From JAYZDK01 sp964604165 (lineage in GTDB: Bacteria > Myxococcota_A > UBA796 > CAJQPC01): a DNA stretch of 64,000 bases. The translations under genes were made by a program, and so were the position numbers. Location of the stretch: positions 1 to 64,000 of the forward strand of contig CAZRYF010000019.1 of NCBI GenBank assembly GCA_964604165.1, given 5' to 3'. Below the pieces are notes generated by a model. That model saw only the letters and a list, made by a program, of their open reading frames with translations, did not search any database and had not been told where the DNA came from. Positions 1 through 8,613 of this stretch are shown piece after piece (position 1 is the stretch's first letter; every line of letters begins with the position of its first letter).

Positions 1-39
1 CTCGGAGGGAGGCCGATAGAGCTTGCCGACGTAGCGCAT
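1..39 (-). CDS. Possible radical SAM protein, first 13 codons only
   Basis: Read on the minus strand, an ATG at 39-37 opens MRYVGKLYRPPSE and runs off the window. This N-terminus resembles radical SAM proteins that begin with a Tyr-x-Gly-x-x-Tyr-Arg-Pro-Pro-Ser-Glu stretch shortly before the Cys-rich cluster motif. The cluster motif itself lies outside the window, so the call rests on family memory of the N-terminus. The first palindromic repeat (53-164) lies directly upstream and would sit in its promoter region. Confidence 0.4.
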   Translation of the reverse strand, partial: MRYVGKLYRPPSE

Positions 40-52
40 GGTGATTTGGTTC

Positions 53-164
53 TAACCCGGATCCATCACCAGTCTTCGATTTAGGCTAAAATGGAGGAAA
101 CTCGCCACAGCAAGACGCTCCATTTCTTGACTCAAGTCGAATGTTGGTGAGATATCCGGGCTAA
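53..164. repeat. Palindromic repeat element, copy 1
   Basis: The left arm TAACCCGGATCCATCACCAG (53-72) is opposed by the right arm TTGGTGAGATATCCGGGCTA (144-163), an imperfect inverted repeat around about 70 bp of spacer. The same arm type recurs at 2825-2845 and 33947-34024. The arms resemble insertion-sequence ends (I associate similar ends with IS1380-type elements, unverified) or a REP/MITE family. No transposase lies inside. Confidence 0.65.
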
Positions 165-292
165 GCGCGGGGTGTTCATGATGCTACCTTTTTAAATCCG
201 AAAAACAACTAAATAAACCAAGCTGGACAATTCGCCTGGAAAGTGGAAGAGTGAGCGAAACCACGTGGGTTGAAAAACGCGGAACGACACCG

Positions 293-2548
293 ATGAATCC
301 TCCAAAAAACAGACTTCTCCTTCTCCTTGTTTTGGGCTGTTCTTTATCTGCTTGCAAAGGTGATCGGCCCAAGGACACTTCGGGCGACCCGCCGGGCATT
401 TCGGACGGGGGTTTTCCGAAATTGTTGTCTTTTCGTACGATGCTAGAGCGTACCGATGGCACCTGCAATAGCAGCACCCATGCGCTTTTTGATGGAGTGC
501 ATACAGAGCAAGGCCCGGCGGCTGTGGCGTGTGCAATACAGTGGAAAGCCGACCATCCTGATAGGCTCGTAATGGTGCACTCCAATGCTGGCTATTGTGA
601 CCCAACGCGCACCACGAGCTCGTTGGAGAACTTTTTGCCGGCTGTGCCTTGGCACTGGCTGTATTTAATGGGATCGGAAACCAAAGCGACTGGAGCCGGG
701 TCTACAATCGGTGCCAACGACACACAAGTGTATGTTACCGACGCGAACCCGTTTCACTTTGAGCCGTCCTTTTGCGGCAGTGCTTGGTGGACACAGGTCT
801 CCTCCTGTGCTCAGGCAACCCCGGGCGAGTGCGTCCTCCACGCGACGATATCCTCTGTAGATTCCCAAGGACGGGCCGATTTTTCGCCCTTTGAGCATGT
901 GGAGGTGTATGGGTACGGCGAGGACTCGGAGGGTCAATTCCTGTGCATGGATCGTGCACTCTTGGGCGAGGCTGAGTCCTTTGATTCAACCACGAGCCGG
1001 GTTTACATCAATGAGCGATCACCTGATTGGCGTTGGGTGCACAATACTTCGCTGATGGCGCCTTTGGACAATGCTGGGCAGGCCTCTCCTTGGTCAATGG
1101 CCAAGCACTTTTCTGACTGGACCTATGAAAAGTTTCCAGAGTTGGATGGCTTGCAGTTTGATATGGCTCGCAACACGCCCGAGGCCTATTTGGCGAATTT
1201 TCAGTTGGGGGAAGGGGGGCTGGATTGCGATTTGGATGGGGTCGTAGACCACTGCTATGACCAAGGCCGCAATATGTATGCTGCTGGTGTGGGGGAGTTC
1301 TTGCGGTTGCTGCGAGTTGGAAGTGGGGACAGCGACACAGGTTCGGGAGACGGATTCACGGCACTGCCCGAACGCGCTTTATTGATCGCCGATCACGGCC
1401 TTTTGGCCATGCGTTACCTCAATGGGAGCGAATTCGAACATTTTCCGGGCTTTTCCTCGACAGCCTATGAGCGAATTGGCGAGGCGCTCAGCGACCTACG
1501 GACCCGCGCAGCACTCGCTGGGGCTGAACCCAAGGTCAGTTACTCTTTTACAAAGGAGTCGACGGCTGCGTTCAAGGGGGACTGTGCGGCGGAACCTGAA
1601 GCCACGAATGCCCGTTATCGGCTTGGGTTGGTCGCGGCCTTGCTGTCCGATGCCTATTTTGCATTTACGCCGGGTTTGGCAGAGGAAGAGAACGGGGTGA
1701 CGTGTGGCCCGGAGCGCGAGGACGGTCCGCAGGTGATTGATGAGTATTTTGCTGGGACGGCCCAGGTGAAGAACTTTTTGGGCAGGCCTCTTGGTGAGTG
1801 GGAGCGGGCAATAGCCAACAATTCAGACATCTTGGATTTGGATCCAATCGGGAATATAGCGGATTGGTCTGTGAGCACTTTACAGGGAGTCAGCATGAGT
1901 GAACCCGGCCAAGTGGGAAGCGCTAATTCGGCTCGGTTGGGGGTTTCGGTCACAAGCTTAGGATCAGAAAAACCCGAGGAGTTCGGTGCGGTTTTGCTCA
2001 GTCCAGAGTTTACTGTTTCAAAGGGAGAGGCGCTTACTCTGCGCTTTTCCGCGCGATCCAAATTGGATGGCGGTGTTAGGCAGGACGCCTTTGACGGAAT
2101 GCTTCGGTCTGTTGGGCTTCGGCTTGTAAGTGGTGGCACGAATATTGGACGGGTGTCGGCCCAATCCAATGCCAGACGGTGGAATGGCGAGGTTGCAACG
2201 GGTGAGGAGACCCAGGAATGGGAAATGCGCTTTGTTGCTGATTTGGACACATCCCAAGCACAAATCGCTTTCGGCGTTGGGCGCGATGTGGGAAGCTTTG
2301 AATTGGAAACTATTTCCGTGGACCGGGGTTGCTCGCTCGCTCTTTGGCGACCTTTTGAAGGGGGAGCGGTTTTGTTCAACGCTTGTGATGATCAAAGCGC
2401 AAGATTCGATCTGTCGAAGCTGGATTCCGAAAGAGATTATGCCTTTATCGAAGGCGAGGTGACCCCAGAGGTCAACACGGGGGAGCCCGTTGTTGAGCCT
2501 GTTTCGGTTCCGGCCTTGGACGCACGCGTGCTGCGCTTGGATGAATAA
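293..2548 (+). CDS. Secreted lipoprotein, possible glycoside-hydrolase-like
   Basis: This 751-residue protein begins with a lipoprotein signal peptide; LSAC ends at Cys21, and VLGC at Cys16 is an alternative. The ATG at 293 is preferred because the upstream GTG at 251 would put 14 residues before the signal sequence. The linker after the lipobox is short. The middle holds a stretch around residues 285-310 (LDGLQFDMARNTPEAYLANF) and later NFLGRPLG, patterns I associate with putative TIM-barrel glycosidase-like proteins. The last ~200 residues look like a beta-sandwich, possibly carbohydrate-binding. The GH assignment is a guess from pattern. Base composition is visibly more AT-rich than the flanking genes, and the gene lies inside a 2.8-kb inverted-repeat boundary (53-72 and 2826-2845), which suggests transfer. 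Confidence 0.7.
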   Translation: MNPPKNRLLLLLVLGCSLSACKGDRPKDTSGDPPGISDGGFPKLLSFRTMLERTDGTCNSSTHALFDGVHTEQGPAAVACAIQWKADHPDRLVMVHSNAGYCDPTRTTSSLENFLPAVPWHWLYLMGSETKATGAGSTIGANDTQVYVTDANPFHFEPSFCGSAWWTQVSSCAQATPGECVLHATISSVDSQGRADFSPFEHVEVYGYGEDSEGQFLCMDRALLGEAESFDSTTSRVYINERSPDWRWVHNTSLMAPLDNAGQASPWSMAKHFSDWTYEKFPELDGLQFDMARNTPEAYLANFQLGEGGLDCDLDGVVDHCYDQGRNMYAAGVGEFLRLLRVGSGDSDTGSGDGFTALPERALLIADHGLLAMRYLNGSEFEHFPGFSSTAYERIGEALSDLRTRAALAGAEPKVSYSFTKESTAAFKGDCAAEPEATNARYRLGLVAALLSDAYFAFTPGLAEEENGVTCGPEREDGPQVIDEYFAGTAQVKNFLGRPLGEWERAIANNSDILDLDPIGNIADWSVSTLQGVSMSEPGQVGSANSARLGVSVTSLGSEKPEEFGAVLLSPEFTVSKGEALTLRFSARSKLDGGVRQDAFDGMLRSVGLRLVSGGTNIGRVSAQSNARRWNGEVATGEETQEWEMRFVADLDTSQAQIAFGVGRDVGSFELETISVDRGCSLALWRPFEGGAVLFNACDDQSARFDLSKLDSERDYAFIEGEVTPEVNTGEPVVEPVSVPALDARVLRLDE

Positions 2549-2824
2549 ACGTAAGCACTTCGCGAATCCATTCTCCCCTGCTCCAGCCGATCCGGTAGTC
2601 GCCCTCCTTCCCCTGGAGGCCGCATGCCCTGGACGCCCAGCAAGAAGCCCGCCGTCCGAACCCATGCGGCCCGCATCGAAGGGCGCCTCGACACGGCGGC
2701 GAGAAGATCGTTGGATCTCCAATTTCTGTGGGAACCACACTGTTTGGCCTCGCGGTGTGGGTTGGTTCAGTGTTTGTCTAAGAACAACAAACACTTACGC
2801 CGAAACGCACCCCGGGGCTAGTTT
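2549..2824. other. Intergenic stretch without a convincing gene
   Basis: About 275 bp between the AT-richer lipoprotein gene and the right inverted repeat. A 65-codon plus-strand ORF (2624-2821) exists but has no recognisable motif and no clear ribosome-binding site. Composition returns toward GC-rich near 2580-2720. It could be eroded mobile-element sequence, but nothing in it can be named. Confidence 0.5.
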
Positions 2825-2845
2825 GCTGGTGATGGATCCGGGTTA
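2825..2845. repeat. Right inverted repeat matching 53-72
   Basis: CTGGTGATGGATCCGGGTTA at 2826-2845 is the exact reverse complement of TAACCCGGATCCATCACCAG at 53-72, 20 of 20 bases. The pair brackets the lipoprotein gene. The arm at 144-163 has the same orientation but differs at several bases. Confidence 0.8.
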
Positions 2846-2873
2846 GCGGATCCTCGAACAGAGAGGTGCTCTC

Positions 2874-3644
2874 GTGCGGATCAGCGTCACCACCCCCACC
2901 TACGGGCGGCCCCACTGGCACCCACTGCTCTACCGGTGCTTCGCCGCGCAGACCTGGAAGGACAAGGAGCTCATTGTTCTCGACGACAGCCCCACGCCCT
3001 CCCCTTTCTTTTCCGATCTCGAAGACCCCAGGGTTCGCTACATCCACAGCGTAGTCCGGGAGAACGTGGGCCAGAAGCGAAACCGCCTGGCCTCCCTGGC
3101 CACCGGCGAGCTGATCGCCCACTTCGACGACGACGACTACTACGCCCCCCGCTACCTGGAGCGAATGGCCGGCTGGATCGGTAACGCCGGACTCGTGCGC
3201 CTGGCGGGCTGGTTCATCTACAGCCAGCCCCAGTCCCGCCTCTGGTATTGGGACCAGGAGAAGATCGACGAGCCGGTTCACTACCGCCTCATCGACGAAG
3301 CCAGCCTGGATGCGGTCCCGGTCCACCAGCTCAGCGCCGAGGACCAACAGAACTGGATCCGCACCAACCTGGACGGCTGGGGGTTTTGTTTTGTCTACCG
3401 CCGTGACCTGTGCGAGCAGGCCGGCTTCGACAGCGTTGTCCACGGAGAAGAGGGGCTGTTCACCGAAAAGGTCAGAGAACTGGGACACGACATCGTCCAG
3501 GCCCGGGACACGGAAGGGCTGCTCATCAAGCTCAAACATGCCAAGGACACCTCCAACCTGTTTCCGCAGTACAGCCTGCCAGACTTCCTATTGGAGGGCA
3601 TTTTTGGCCCTGCCGTGAGGCAACACCTGGACCACCCCGTCTGA
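2874..3644 (+). CDS. Family 2 glycosyltransferase
   Basis: A 256-residue cytosolic GT-A enzyme predicted to move a sugar from a nucleotide donor to an unknown acceptor. The N-terminus ISVTTPTYGRP is the first beta strand and nucleotide-binding loop. LDDS at 36-39 and the acidic run DDDD at 85-88 (within GELIAHFDDDDYY) are the family's metal and nucleotide ligands. There is no signal peptide or membrane segment, and the length is normal for a minimal GT2. It starts at GTG 2874, which begins the conserved strand with no earlier alternative. The next gene is convergent. The acceptor is unknown; surface polysaccharide or protein glycosylation are both possible. Confidence 0.88.
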   Translation: MRISVTTPTYGRPHWHPLLYRCFAAQTWKDKELIVLDDSPTPSPFFSDLEDPRVRYIHSVVRENVGQKRNRLASLATGELIAHFDDDDYYAPRYLERMAGWIGNAGLVRLAGWFIYSQPQSRLWYWDQEKIDEPVHYRLIDEASLDAVPVHQLSAEDQQNWIRTNLDGWGFCFVYRRDLCEQAGFDSVVHGEEGLFTEKVRELGHDIVQARDTEGLLIKLKHAKDTSNLFPQYSLPDFLLEGIFGPAVRQHLDHPV

Positions 3645-3710
3645 CAAAGGAAGACTGGGAGCTCGCCACTGGGCCGCGGGCAGCGCAGCTCCTAACCTGG
3701 CTTCTGTCGC

Positions 3711-4595
3711 CTAAAAGTCTGCGACTCCGCACACCCACTCTGGATGATCAATGAAGGGGTTTCGGTTTCCCTGGATGGAAAAGACGGCCTCGTTGCGAGC
3801 CGCCTCCTTTTCATCGACCGGGTCCTGGATGTGCCAGGCGGTGAGCAACTCCTCCGCCCACGCCTCCAGGTGCACCCCTTCGACCGCGTCGCTAGAGTCA
3901 AATGCAGCGCCATCATTGCGGTAGCGCACAGAAAAATAGAACAGGCTCCGGGCCACGTCGCCCTTGTAGTCATCGATGGGTTCAAACACAGTCCGCGTGA
4001 AACCACACTGGCGACTCTGACCGCGGACGGCGCCGTTGGCACTCGTCCAGTTGACCTCTCCCACAATGCCAAAGGGGTAGTTGCCACGCATGTTGTTCAC
4101 GTAGCCATCCGTGGGAACCACGTGAAAGAGGTCGCTCTTCATGGGGGAGCCACCGCCAAACCAGTTCGTGGGCCAGAGATGCTCCCGGTTGAAACACTCC
4201 CCCTCGCCCTGGTATTGGCCGCACTGATCCGCAAACGTGTACGTGTAAGGCGACTCGCCGCCTGGCAGATCCGAGTACACGTCCCAGACCGTTCCATCCG
4301 CCCGGGCATCCGTCGCGGGAAACCGCTCCCAGAGATTGTCGTAGGACACGTAGTAATGGTCATCGATCAGCTGGGACAGCGCCTCCACAAGATCCGGCGC
4401 GTCCCCGTCCACTCCGTCGTAGTAGGTCCCTCCACCTTCCCCGGGCTGCACCCGCGCCGTGCACTCGGACACAAGGCCCGAGAGGTCCTCGCAGTCAGGC
4501 CCGGTGACTTCCCCCGAGTCTTGGGTGTCCACGCTGCTATCGACCCCTGTGTCTTCCGGGGGACGGCAGCCAAGAAGGGCGAGAAGAAAAAGCAT
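3711..4595 (-). CDS. Endonuclease I family lipoprotein
   Basis: A 294-residue secreted nuclease-like protein of the EndoI (DNase I of Vibrio/E. coli EndA) family. MLFLLALLGC gives a short lipoprotein signal with Cys10, followed by an Asp/Thr/Ser/Gly linker. The nuclease core contains NREHLWP (136-142), the beta-beta-alpha metal signature, and FHVVPTDGYVNNMRGNYPFG around 157-176. The start at 4595 is preferred because it begins the signal peptide and has GGAGG upstream; an in-frame ATG at 4781 adds an implausible leader. It is divergent from miaE, with only 40 bp between their starts. It probably degrades extracellular or periplasmic nucleic acid for nutrition. Confidence 0.9.
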   Translation of the reverse strand: MLFLLALLGCRPPEDTGVDSSVDTQDSGEVTGPDCEDLSGLVSECTARVQPGEGGGTYYDGVDGDAPDLVEALSQLIDDHYYVSYDNLWERFPATDARADGTVWDVYSDLPGGESPYTYTFADQCGQYQGEGECFNREHLWPTNWFGGGSPMKSDLFHVVPTDGYVNNMRGNYPFGIVGEVNWTSANGAVRGQSRQCGFTRTVFEPIDDYKGDVARSLFYFSVRYRNDGAAFDSSDAVEGVHLEAWAEELLTAWHIQDPVDEKEAARNEAVFSIQGNRNPFIDHPEWVCGVADF

Positions 4596-4635
4596 GGAGA
4601 GCCTCCGACAAGACTGGGAGGTTAGCCTCCAACTC

Positions 4636-5247
4636 ATGCCCACCGCCCCTAACCTCCCGCTCGGGACTGCGTCCCTGCTGGTCACCACAACGGACCAGTG
4701 GGTCCAGACTGTGCTGGCCGACTTCAACGCCTTTCTCCTGGACCATGCAGCCTGCGAGCGGAAGGCCTCGGCCATGGCCATGACCTTTTTGGTCCGCTAC
4801 CCGGATCGCAGCGCAATCCTGGAACCCATGATCGAGCTGGCCCGAGAGGAGCTGGCCCACTTTCACGCGGTCTTCAAGTTCATCCAGTCCCGTGGGCTGC
4901 TCTTTGAGTCCGATCAGAAGGACCCCTACCTGAACGCGCTCTTGCCCCACTGCCGGACCGGCCGACAGGACCGAGACCCGGAATTCCTGGACCGATTGCT
5001 GATGGCCGGCGTGGTGGAAGCCCGGGGTTGTGAGCGGTTTGGGCGCGTGGCCGATGCCCTGAAGGACGCCGATCTTCAGAAGTTTTACGCCGAAATCGCC
5101 ACCTCCGAGTCTCGACATGCCCAGCTCTTCGTCGACCTGGCGGGCCAGTACTTTGACGATGCCACAGTCCGGGATCGGCTGGGGTTCTGGTTGGAGCGAG
5201 ACGCAGAGATCCTGGCGGATCTGCCCCTTCGGGCAGCCCTCCATTGA
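4636..5247 (+). CDS. miaE: tRNA-(ms2io6A)-hydroxylase MiaE
   Basis: A 203-residue ferritin-like di-iron monooxygenase that hydroxylates the isopentenyl group of 2-methylthio-N6-isopentenyl-adenosine at tRNA position 37. The expected carboxylate/histidine ligands are visible: Glu41, the ExxH pair Glu72-His75 in EELAH, Glu128, and Glu158-His161 in ESRH. The length is typical of the family. The ATG at 4636 is chosen because the family has a short N-terminus and GGGAGG lies upstream; an ATG at 4594 would add 14 residues and overlap the divergent gene. A glycosyltransferase follows 16 bp downstream. No miaA or miaB is in the window. Confidence 0.93.
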   Translation: MPTAPNLPLGTASLLVTTTDQWVQTVLADFNAFLLDHAACERKASAMAMTFLVRYPDRSAILEPMIELAREELAHFHAVFKFIQSRGLLFESDQKDPYLNALLPHCRTGRQDRDPEFLDRLLMAGVVEARGCERFGRVADALKDADLQKFYAEIATSESRHAQLFVDLAGQYFDDATVRDRLGFWLERDAEILADLPLRAALH

Positions 5248-5263
5248 GAGCGCTCACTCTCTG

Positions 5264-6568
5264 ATGGACCGCGCCACCCGGAAGTACCTGGACCGCCATG
5301 CCGAGGCCGAGGCCGACCGTGCGCTTGACCTGCTTTCCAATGCCCCGCCAAAGACCCACGCCATCTGCATTCCCGCCTGCGACGAAGACGAGCGGTTCCT
5401 CCAGACCCTGGACACTGTTTGTAGGCTGCACAAGGCGAAGGACACCCTGCTCGTGCTGGTGGTCAATGGAGCGAAGGACTCCCCAGACAGGGTGCACGAG
5501 GGCAACCGGGCCTTTCTCTCCCTGTTGCGAGACCACTTGTACGCCTCTCCGGGCGCCATGGCCCACTGTCGCAAAAACTCCTTGGAGATCCTCCTGTTGG
5601 ATCGTGCGTCTCCTGGACTTCTGCTGCCCGAAAAACAAGGGGTCGGGCTGGCCAGAAAGATCGCCTGTGACATCGCTGTCGCCCTCCACGCCCATGGCAA
5701 GGTCCGCTCCCCGTGGATCCTCTCCACCGATGCGGACGTGGCACTTCCCCCAGACACCCTGGCCGCCCTGCCCGCGGCCAGTTTCCGAGCATCCGCTGCC
5801 CTCTACCCGTTTACGCATTCCCTCGAAGGAGACTCGGAACACAGGCGGGCCATGGTGCAGTACGAGACCTTTCTGCACTACCACGTACTTGGGCTGCGTT
5901 TTGCCGGAAGCCCTTTTGCAAACCACACCATCGGCAGCCTGATCGCAGTCCATGCGCAGTGCTACGCAGCAGTGCGGGGCTTTCCCCGGCGCATGGCGGG
6001 GGAGGACTTCTACCTGCTCAACAAGCTGCGTAAGGTCGCGCCACTCCAGGAGCTTCCCGGGCCCCGTATTCAGATTCGGGGCCGCACCTCTCACCGAGTT
6101 CCCTTTGGAACCGGTGCAGCGGTTCATCGACTCTCCAACCAGCCTGCTGCGGACTATCGCGTCTACCCGCCCATCTTGTATGAGGGGCTGCGCCGATGGC
6201 AGGCTGTCCTTGAGGGATTCAGCAAAAACCCGAACCCCAAGCGAATAGAAGAGCTGGGAGACGACCCGCTCGCGGAGGAGCTTTCCCGAGCCCTTTTCGG
6301 CCTTGGGGCATTCGTTGCAGCAAAGGATGCCGCGGGCCGAGCCCAGCCGGGACCAGCCCTCGCCAAGCGGCTCCTGGAATGGAACGATGCTTTTCGCAGC
6401 TTGAAGCTCCTACACGCCCTGCGGGACCAGGCCTACCCCGCGATTCCGCTGGCCGAGGCCCTGCGGACCGCCCCCTTTGTCCACCCACTGACGAGTGCCG
6501 ACCCACGGAAGCACCTGGTCCAATTGCGAGATCAAGTCGAGCACCATCCCCCGGGCTCCACGGACTGA
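5264..6568 (+). CDS. Glycosyltransferase-like protein (GT-A fold)
   Basis: A 434-residue protein whose N-terminal half looks like a GT2-type glycosyltransferase. HAICIPACDEDE (32-43) is the first strand and loop, GLARKIACD (128-136) fits the donor-site helix, and STDADV (154-159) is the metal-binding DxD. The stretch AGEDFYLLNKL further on matches the EDxxL region of the family. The last ~120 residues are unrecognised. No membrane segment is evident. The start at ATG 5264 is preferred because earlier codons in frame overlap miaE in a non-homologous reading. It probably forms an operon with miaE (16-bp gap) and the methyltransferase downstream. The substrate is unknown. Confidence 0.72.
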   Translation: MDRATRKYLDRHAEAEADRALDLLSNAPPKTHAICIPACDEDERFLQTLDTVCRLHKAKDTLLVLVVNGAKDSPDRVHEGNRAFLSLLRDHLYASPGAMAHCRKNSLEILLLDRASPGLLLPEKQGVGLARKIACDIAVALHAHGKVRSPWILSTDADVALPPDTLAALPAASFRASAALYPFTHSLEGDSEHRRAMVQYETFLHYHVLGLRFAGSPFANHTIGSLIAVHAQCYAAVRGFPRRMAGEDFYLLNKLRKVAPLQELPGPRIQIRGRTSHRVPFGTGAAVHRLSNQPAADYRVYPPILYEGLRRWQAVLEGFSKNPNPKRIEELGDDPLAEELSRALFGLGAFVAAKDAAGRAQPGPALAKRLLEWNDAFRSLKLLHALRDQAYPAIPLAEALRTAPFVHPLTSADPRKHLVQLRDQVEHHPPGSTD

Positions 6569-6581
6569 ATACAACAGCACC

Positions 6582-7436
6582 ATGACCACTCCTCCTGACG
6601 TCCCGCTGCTGGAAATCCTCCACGGGGACAACCTGCCCATTCTGAAGTCCCTAGAGGACGCTTCTTTTCAGCTGGTCTACATCGACCCCCCCTTCAACAC
6701 AGGAAAGAAACAGTCCCGTACCCGACTCAAGACCCTGCGCGACGACACGGGAGACCGCACGGGATTCGGCGGGGCCCGGTACAAGAGCGTTGCGCTTGGC
6801 AGCCTCTCCTTTGCCGATGCCTTTGATGACTACCTCGCCTTCTTGGAGCCTCGCCTGCGGGAGGCCTGGCGCCTTTTGTCCGAGGACGGCAGCTTGTTTC
6901 TCCACGTGGACTGCCGCGAAGTCCACTACGTGAAGGTCTTGATGGATGCCCTGTTCGGGCGGGATCACTTCCAGAACGAGATCATCTGGGCCTATGACTT
7001 CGGGGGGCGCTCCAAGAAGCGCTGGTCTTCCAAACACGACAACCTGCTCTGGTATGTGAAGGATCCAAAAAACTACACCTTCCATTTCGACGAGATGGAC
7101 CGGATTCCGTACATGGCTCCGGGGCTGGTGACCCCAGAGAAGGCCGCCCGTGGCAAGACCCCCACGGATGTGTGGTGGCACACCATCGTGCCCACCAACG
7201 GAAAGGAGCGCACGGGCTACCCCACCCAGAAGCCCCTCGGTGTCGTCGAACGCATCGTCAAGGTGCACAGCAGTCCCGGCGACCGATTGCTGGACTTCTT
7301 CGCGGGCAGCGGCACCCTGGGAGAGGCTGCCCTGTCCCATGAGCGTTCCGTCGTGCTGATCGATGAAAGCCAGGACGCCGTCGACGTCATGCACAACCGG
7401 CTGGCCCCCTGGATTCCCCCCACCAGGGCGGGGTAG
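6582..7436 (+). CDS. Site-specific DNA methyltransferase (N6-adenine or N4-cytosine)
   Basis: A 284-residue amino-MTase of the beta-type order: the catalytic motif DPPF (35-38, in YIDPPFNTGKKQ) comes first and the SAM-binding motif FAGSG (240-244) near the C-terminus. The DPPF form favours adenine-N6, but N4-cytosine cannot be excluded. The ATG at 6582 is 13 bp after the glycosyltransferase and begins directly before the conserved LEILHGDNL strand. There is no restriction endonuclease or specificity subunit nearby, so it looks like an orphan, possibly an epigenetic regulator or a phage or RM remnant. Composition matches its neighbours. Confidence 0.88.
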   Translation: MTTPPDVPLLEILHGDNLPILKSLEDASFQLVYIDPPFNTGKKQSRTRLKTLRDDTGDRTGFGGARYKSVALGSLSFADAFDDYLAFLEPRLREAWRLLSEDGSLFLHVDCREVHYVKVLMDALFGRDHFQNEIIWAYDFGGRSKKRWSSKHDNLLWYVKDPKNYTFHFDEMDRIPYMAPGLVTPEKAARGKTPTDVWWHTIVPTNGKERTGYPTQKPLGVVERIVKVHSSPGDRLLDFFAGSGTLGEAALSHERSVVLIDESQDAVDVMHNRLAPWIPPTRAG

Positions 7437-7446
7437 GGTGCTTCCC

Positions 7447-8610
7447 ATGATCCTCCTGCTCCTCGCCGCAGCCCAAGCACAGGAGTACAGGTTTCCCACC
7501 TCCACCGAGGATGCCACCCACTTCTACCCCACCGCGTATTACGACCACGGAAACGTGGATTGGGCCTGTGGAACCACCACCTACGGCGGACACAAAGGCT
7601 CCGACTTCGGAGTGGGCAGCTGGACCGGGATGGATGCGGGCCGGGACGTGGTCGCCGCCGCCCCGGGTTGGGTCACAGCGACCCATGACGGTGAGTTCGA
7701 TCGCTGCACCAGCGGCGAGTGCAGTGGGGGAGGCGGGTTCGGCAACCACGTGAAGGTGATCCACCCGGATGGGCGCACTACCATCTACGCCCACCTGAAG
7801 AAAGACTCCATCGAGGTGTCTGCAGACTCCCACGTGGCATGTGGCCAGCGGCTGGGACTCGTAGGCTCCTCCGGGTACTCCACGGGCCCGCACCTGCACT
7901 TTGAGGTTCGTGACGCGAACAACAGCCGCTTTGATCCCTTCGTGGGCGACTGTTCGGACACCCCCACCACCGCCTGGGTCGACCAGGGGATTCACGAGGA
8001 CCTGCCCGGGCTTTTTTGCGACTCGGTGGAGTCCTGCGCCCCAGCGCACTCCATCGCATGCGGAGAGTCCATGCAGCTGCGAAACGATGGCGACGGCTCC
8101 ACAACGTCCCATGCGGTGTATGGATGCACAGACTTCTCGTATACAGGTGCAGAGCAGGGCTTCTGGTTTGCCACGGATCGAGAGGAAGACGTACAGGTCA
8201 CCCTCTCGGGGTTGAGTGCAGACCTGGACCTGTTCGCCCTGGACAACGAGCTCTGTGACACATCAAACTGCCTGGCGGTGTCCCACGAGCCCAACACCTC
8301 GGACGAGTCTCTCTCATTCCATGCCACTGAGAATCAACACTTTGTCCTCATCGTGGACGGTTGGGAGGATGCTGCCAGTGAGTTCACCCTGACTGTCACC
8401 TGTGAGGGAAGCTGGCCTGAGGACGACACAAGCCCACCGGACACAAGCCTGTCAGATTCGGGAATCGTCGACACCGACAATGGGCATGAGAAGGGGAAAC
8501 CAGTTCTCGGGTGCGGCTGTGGACACGGCTCGGCACCCATCCTTTTGTGGCTGTGGGCACCGGCACTTCTCGTTTTCACCGGAAGACGCAGAATGCACGT
8601 GAGCCAATAG
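7447..8610 (+). CDS. Secreted M23 metallopeptidase with PPC domain and C-terminal anchor
   Basis: A 387-residue exported peptidase. Residues 1-12 are a short signal peptide (AQAQE cleavage). The LytM/M23 zinc site is His49-xxx-Asp53 (GHKGSDFG) with HLHFE at 149-153, typical of lysostaphin-like enzymes that cut peptidoglycan cross-bridges. Residues ~215-330 resemble the bacterial pre-peptidase C-terminal (PPC) beta-sandwich. After an Asp/Thr/Ser linker the tail has GCGCGHG (355-361), a hydrophobic segment and GRRR, resembling a MYXO-CTERM/PEP-CTERM-like sorting signal. The ATG at 7447 begins the signal peptide. The gene starts 10 bp after the methyltransferase and is followed 3 bp later by the next gene. 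Confidence 0.88.
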   Translation: MILLLLAAAQAQEYRFPTSTEDATHFYPTAYYDHGNVDWACGTTTYGGHKGSDFGVGSWTGMDAGRDVVAAAPGWVTATHDGEFDRCTSGECSGGGGFGNHVKVIHPDGRTTIYAHLKKDSIEVSADSHVACGQRLGLVGSSGYSTGPHLHFEVRDANNSRFDPFVGDCSDTPTTAWVDQGIHEDLPGLFCDSVESCAPAHSIACGESMQLRNDGDGSTTSHAVYGCTDFSYTGAEQGFWFATDREEDVQVTLSGLSADLDLFALDNELCDTSNCLAVSHEPNTSDESLSFHATENQHFVLIVDGWEDAASEFTLTVTCEGSWPEDDTSPPDTSLSDSGIVDTDNGHEKGKPVLGCGCGHGSAPILLWLWAPALLVFTGRRRMHVSQ

Positions 8611-8613
8611 CCC

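Noticed and set aside
2624..2821. 65-codon plus-strand ORF before the second glycosyltransferase
   Set aside because: No ribosome-binding site or motif; likely chance reading in the boundary DNA next to the right inverted repeat.
6582..7436. A restriction-modification system
   Set aside because: No nuclease or specificity gene lies within several kb; the flanks are ordinary envelope and glycosyltransferase genes.
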